A DNA stretch of 5,397 nt from contig JAHQWZ010000150.1 of NCBI GenBank assembly GCA_029856425.1, positions 1 through 5,397 on the forward strand, read 5' to 3'. Shown in pieces: positions 5,396 through 5,397 of the stretch. This DNA is from Candidatus Thorarchaeota archaeon (lineage in GTDB: Archaea; Asgardarchaeota; Thorarchaeia; Thorarchaeales; Thorarchaeaceae). The notes under the pieces are model-generated. The model did no database searches, was not told where the DNA came from, and saw only the letters and a program-made list of their open reading frames with translations. The translations under genes and the position numbers were made by a program. Every line of letters starts with the position of its first letter. Position 1 is the stretch's first letter.

Positions 5396-5397
5396 AG

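Overview
The window looks archaeal, and most likely comes from an Asgard archaeon, with Thorarchaeota as my best guess. The reasons are a longin-like/roadblock-like two-domain protein, a small archaeal-style winged-helix protein, T/A-rich boxes about 25 bp before the predicted transcript starts, very short leaders with GAGG/AGGTG-type ribosome sites, and a CobA-type corrinoid adenosyltransferase near a B12-dependent acyl-CoA mutase. The lineage is inference from gene content and was not tested by phylogeny.

Layout. At the left edge is the 5' end of an acyl-CoA mutase large subunit (minus strand, runs out of the window). Facing away from it across a 135-bp promoter region is a YbjN-like small protein (plus). 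Next comes a minus-strand block read right to left: a longin-roadblock protein, a flavodoxin-fold protein with a CX2CX2CX5C cluster motif, and a CobA/CobO-type adenosyltransferase whose ribosome site overlaps the stop codon of the flavoprotein gene. Divergent from the longin gene is a 102-residue winged-helix protein (plus). After a 115-bp gap with a 17-bp perfect palindrome comes a 415-residue bactofilin-like, GG-laddered beta-helix protein (plus). Convergent to it, at the right edge, is an unrecognised 153-residue or longer protein (minus).

How they may work together. Two themes appear. One is B12 chemistry: the flavoprotein and CobA are translationally linked and could make adenosylcobalamin, the cofactor of the mutase. 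The mutase carries Phe where methylmalonyl-CoA mutases carry their diagnostic substrate-binding Tyr, so its substrate may not be methylmalonyl-CoA. The other theme is a possible cell-structure module: the longin-roadblock gene, the winged-helix gene and the beta-helix gene share a TT[A/G]TGACCCC element in their promoter regions, twice as a 12-bp perfect inverted repeat and once as half of a palindrome. This suggests one regulator, perhaps the winged-helix protein encoded between them, controls all three. Apart from the partial and edge genes there is no gene-free stretch longer than 300 bases. No RNA genes, CRISPR arrays or mobile elements were seen.
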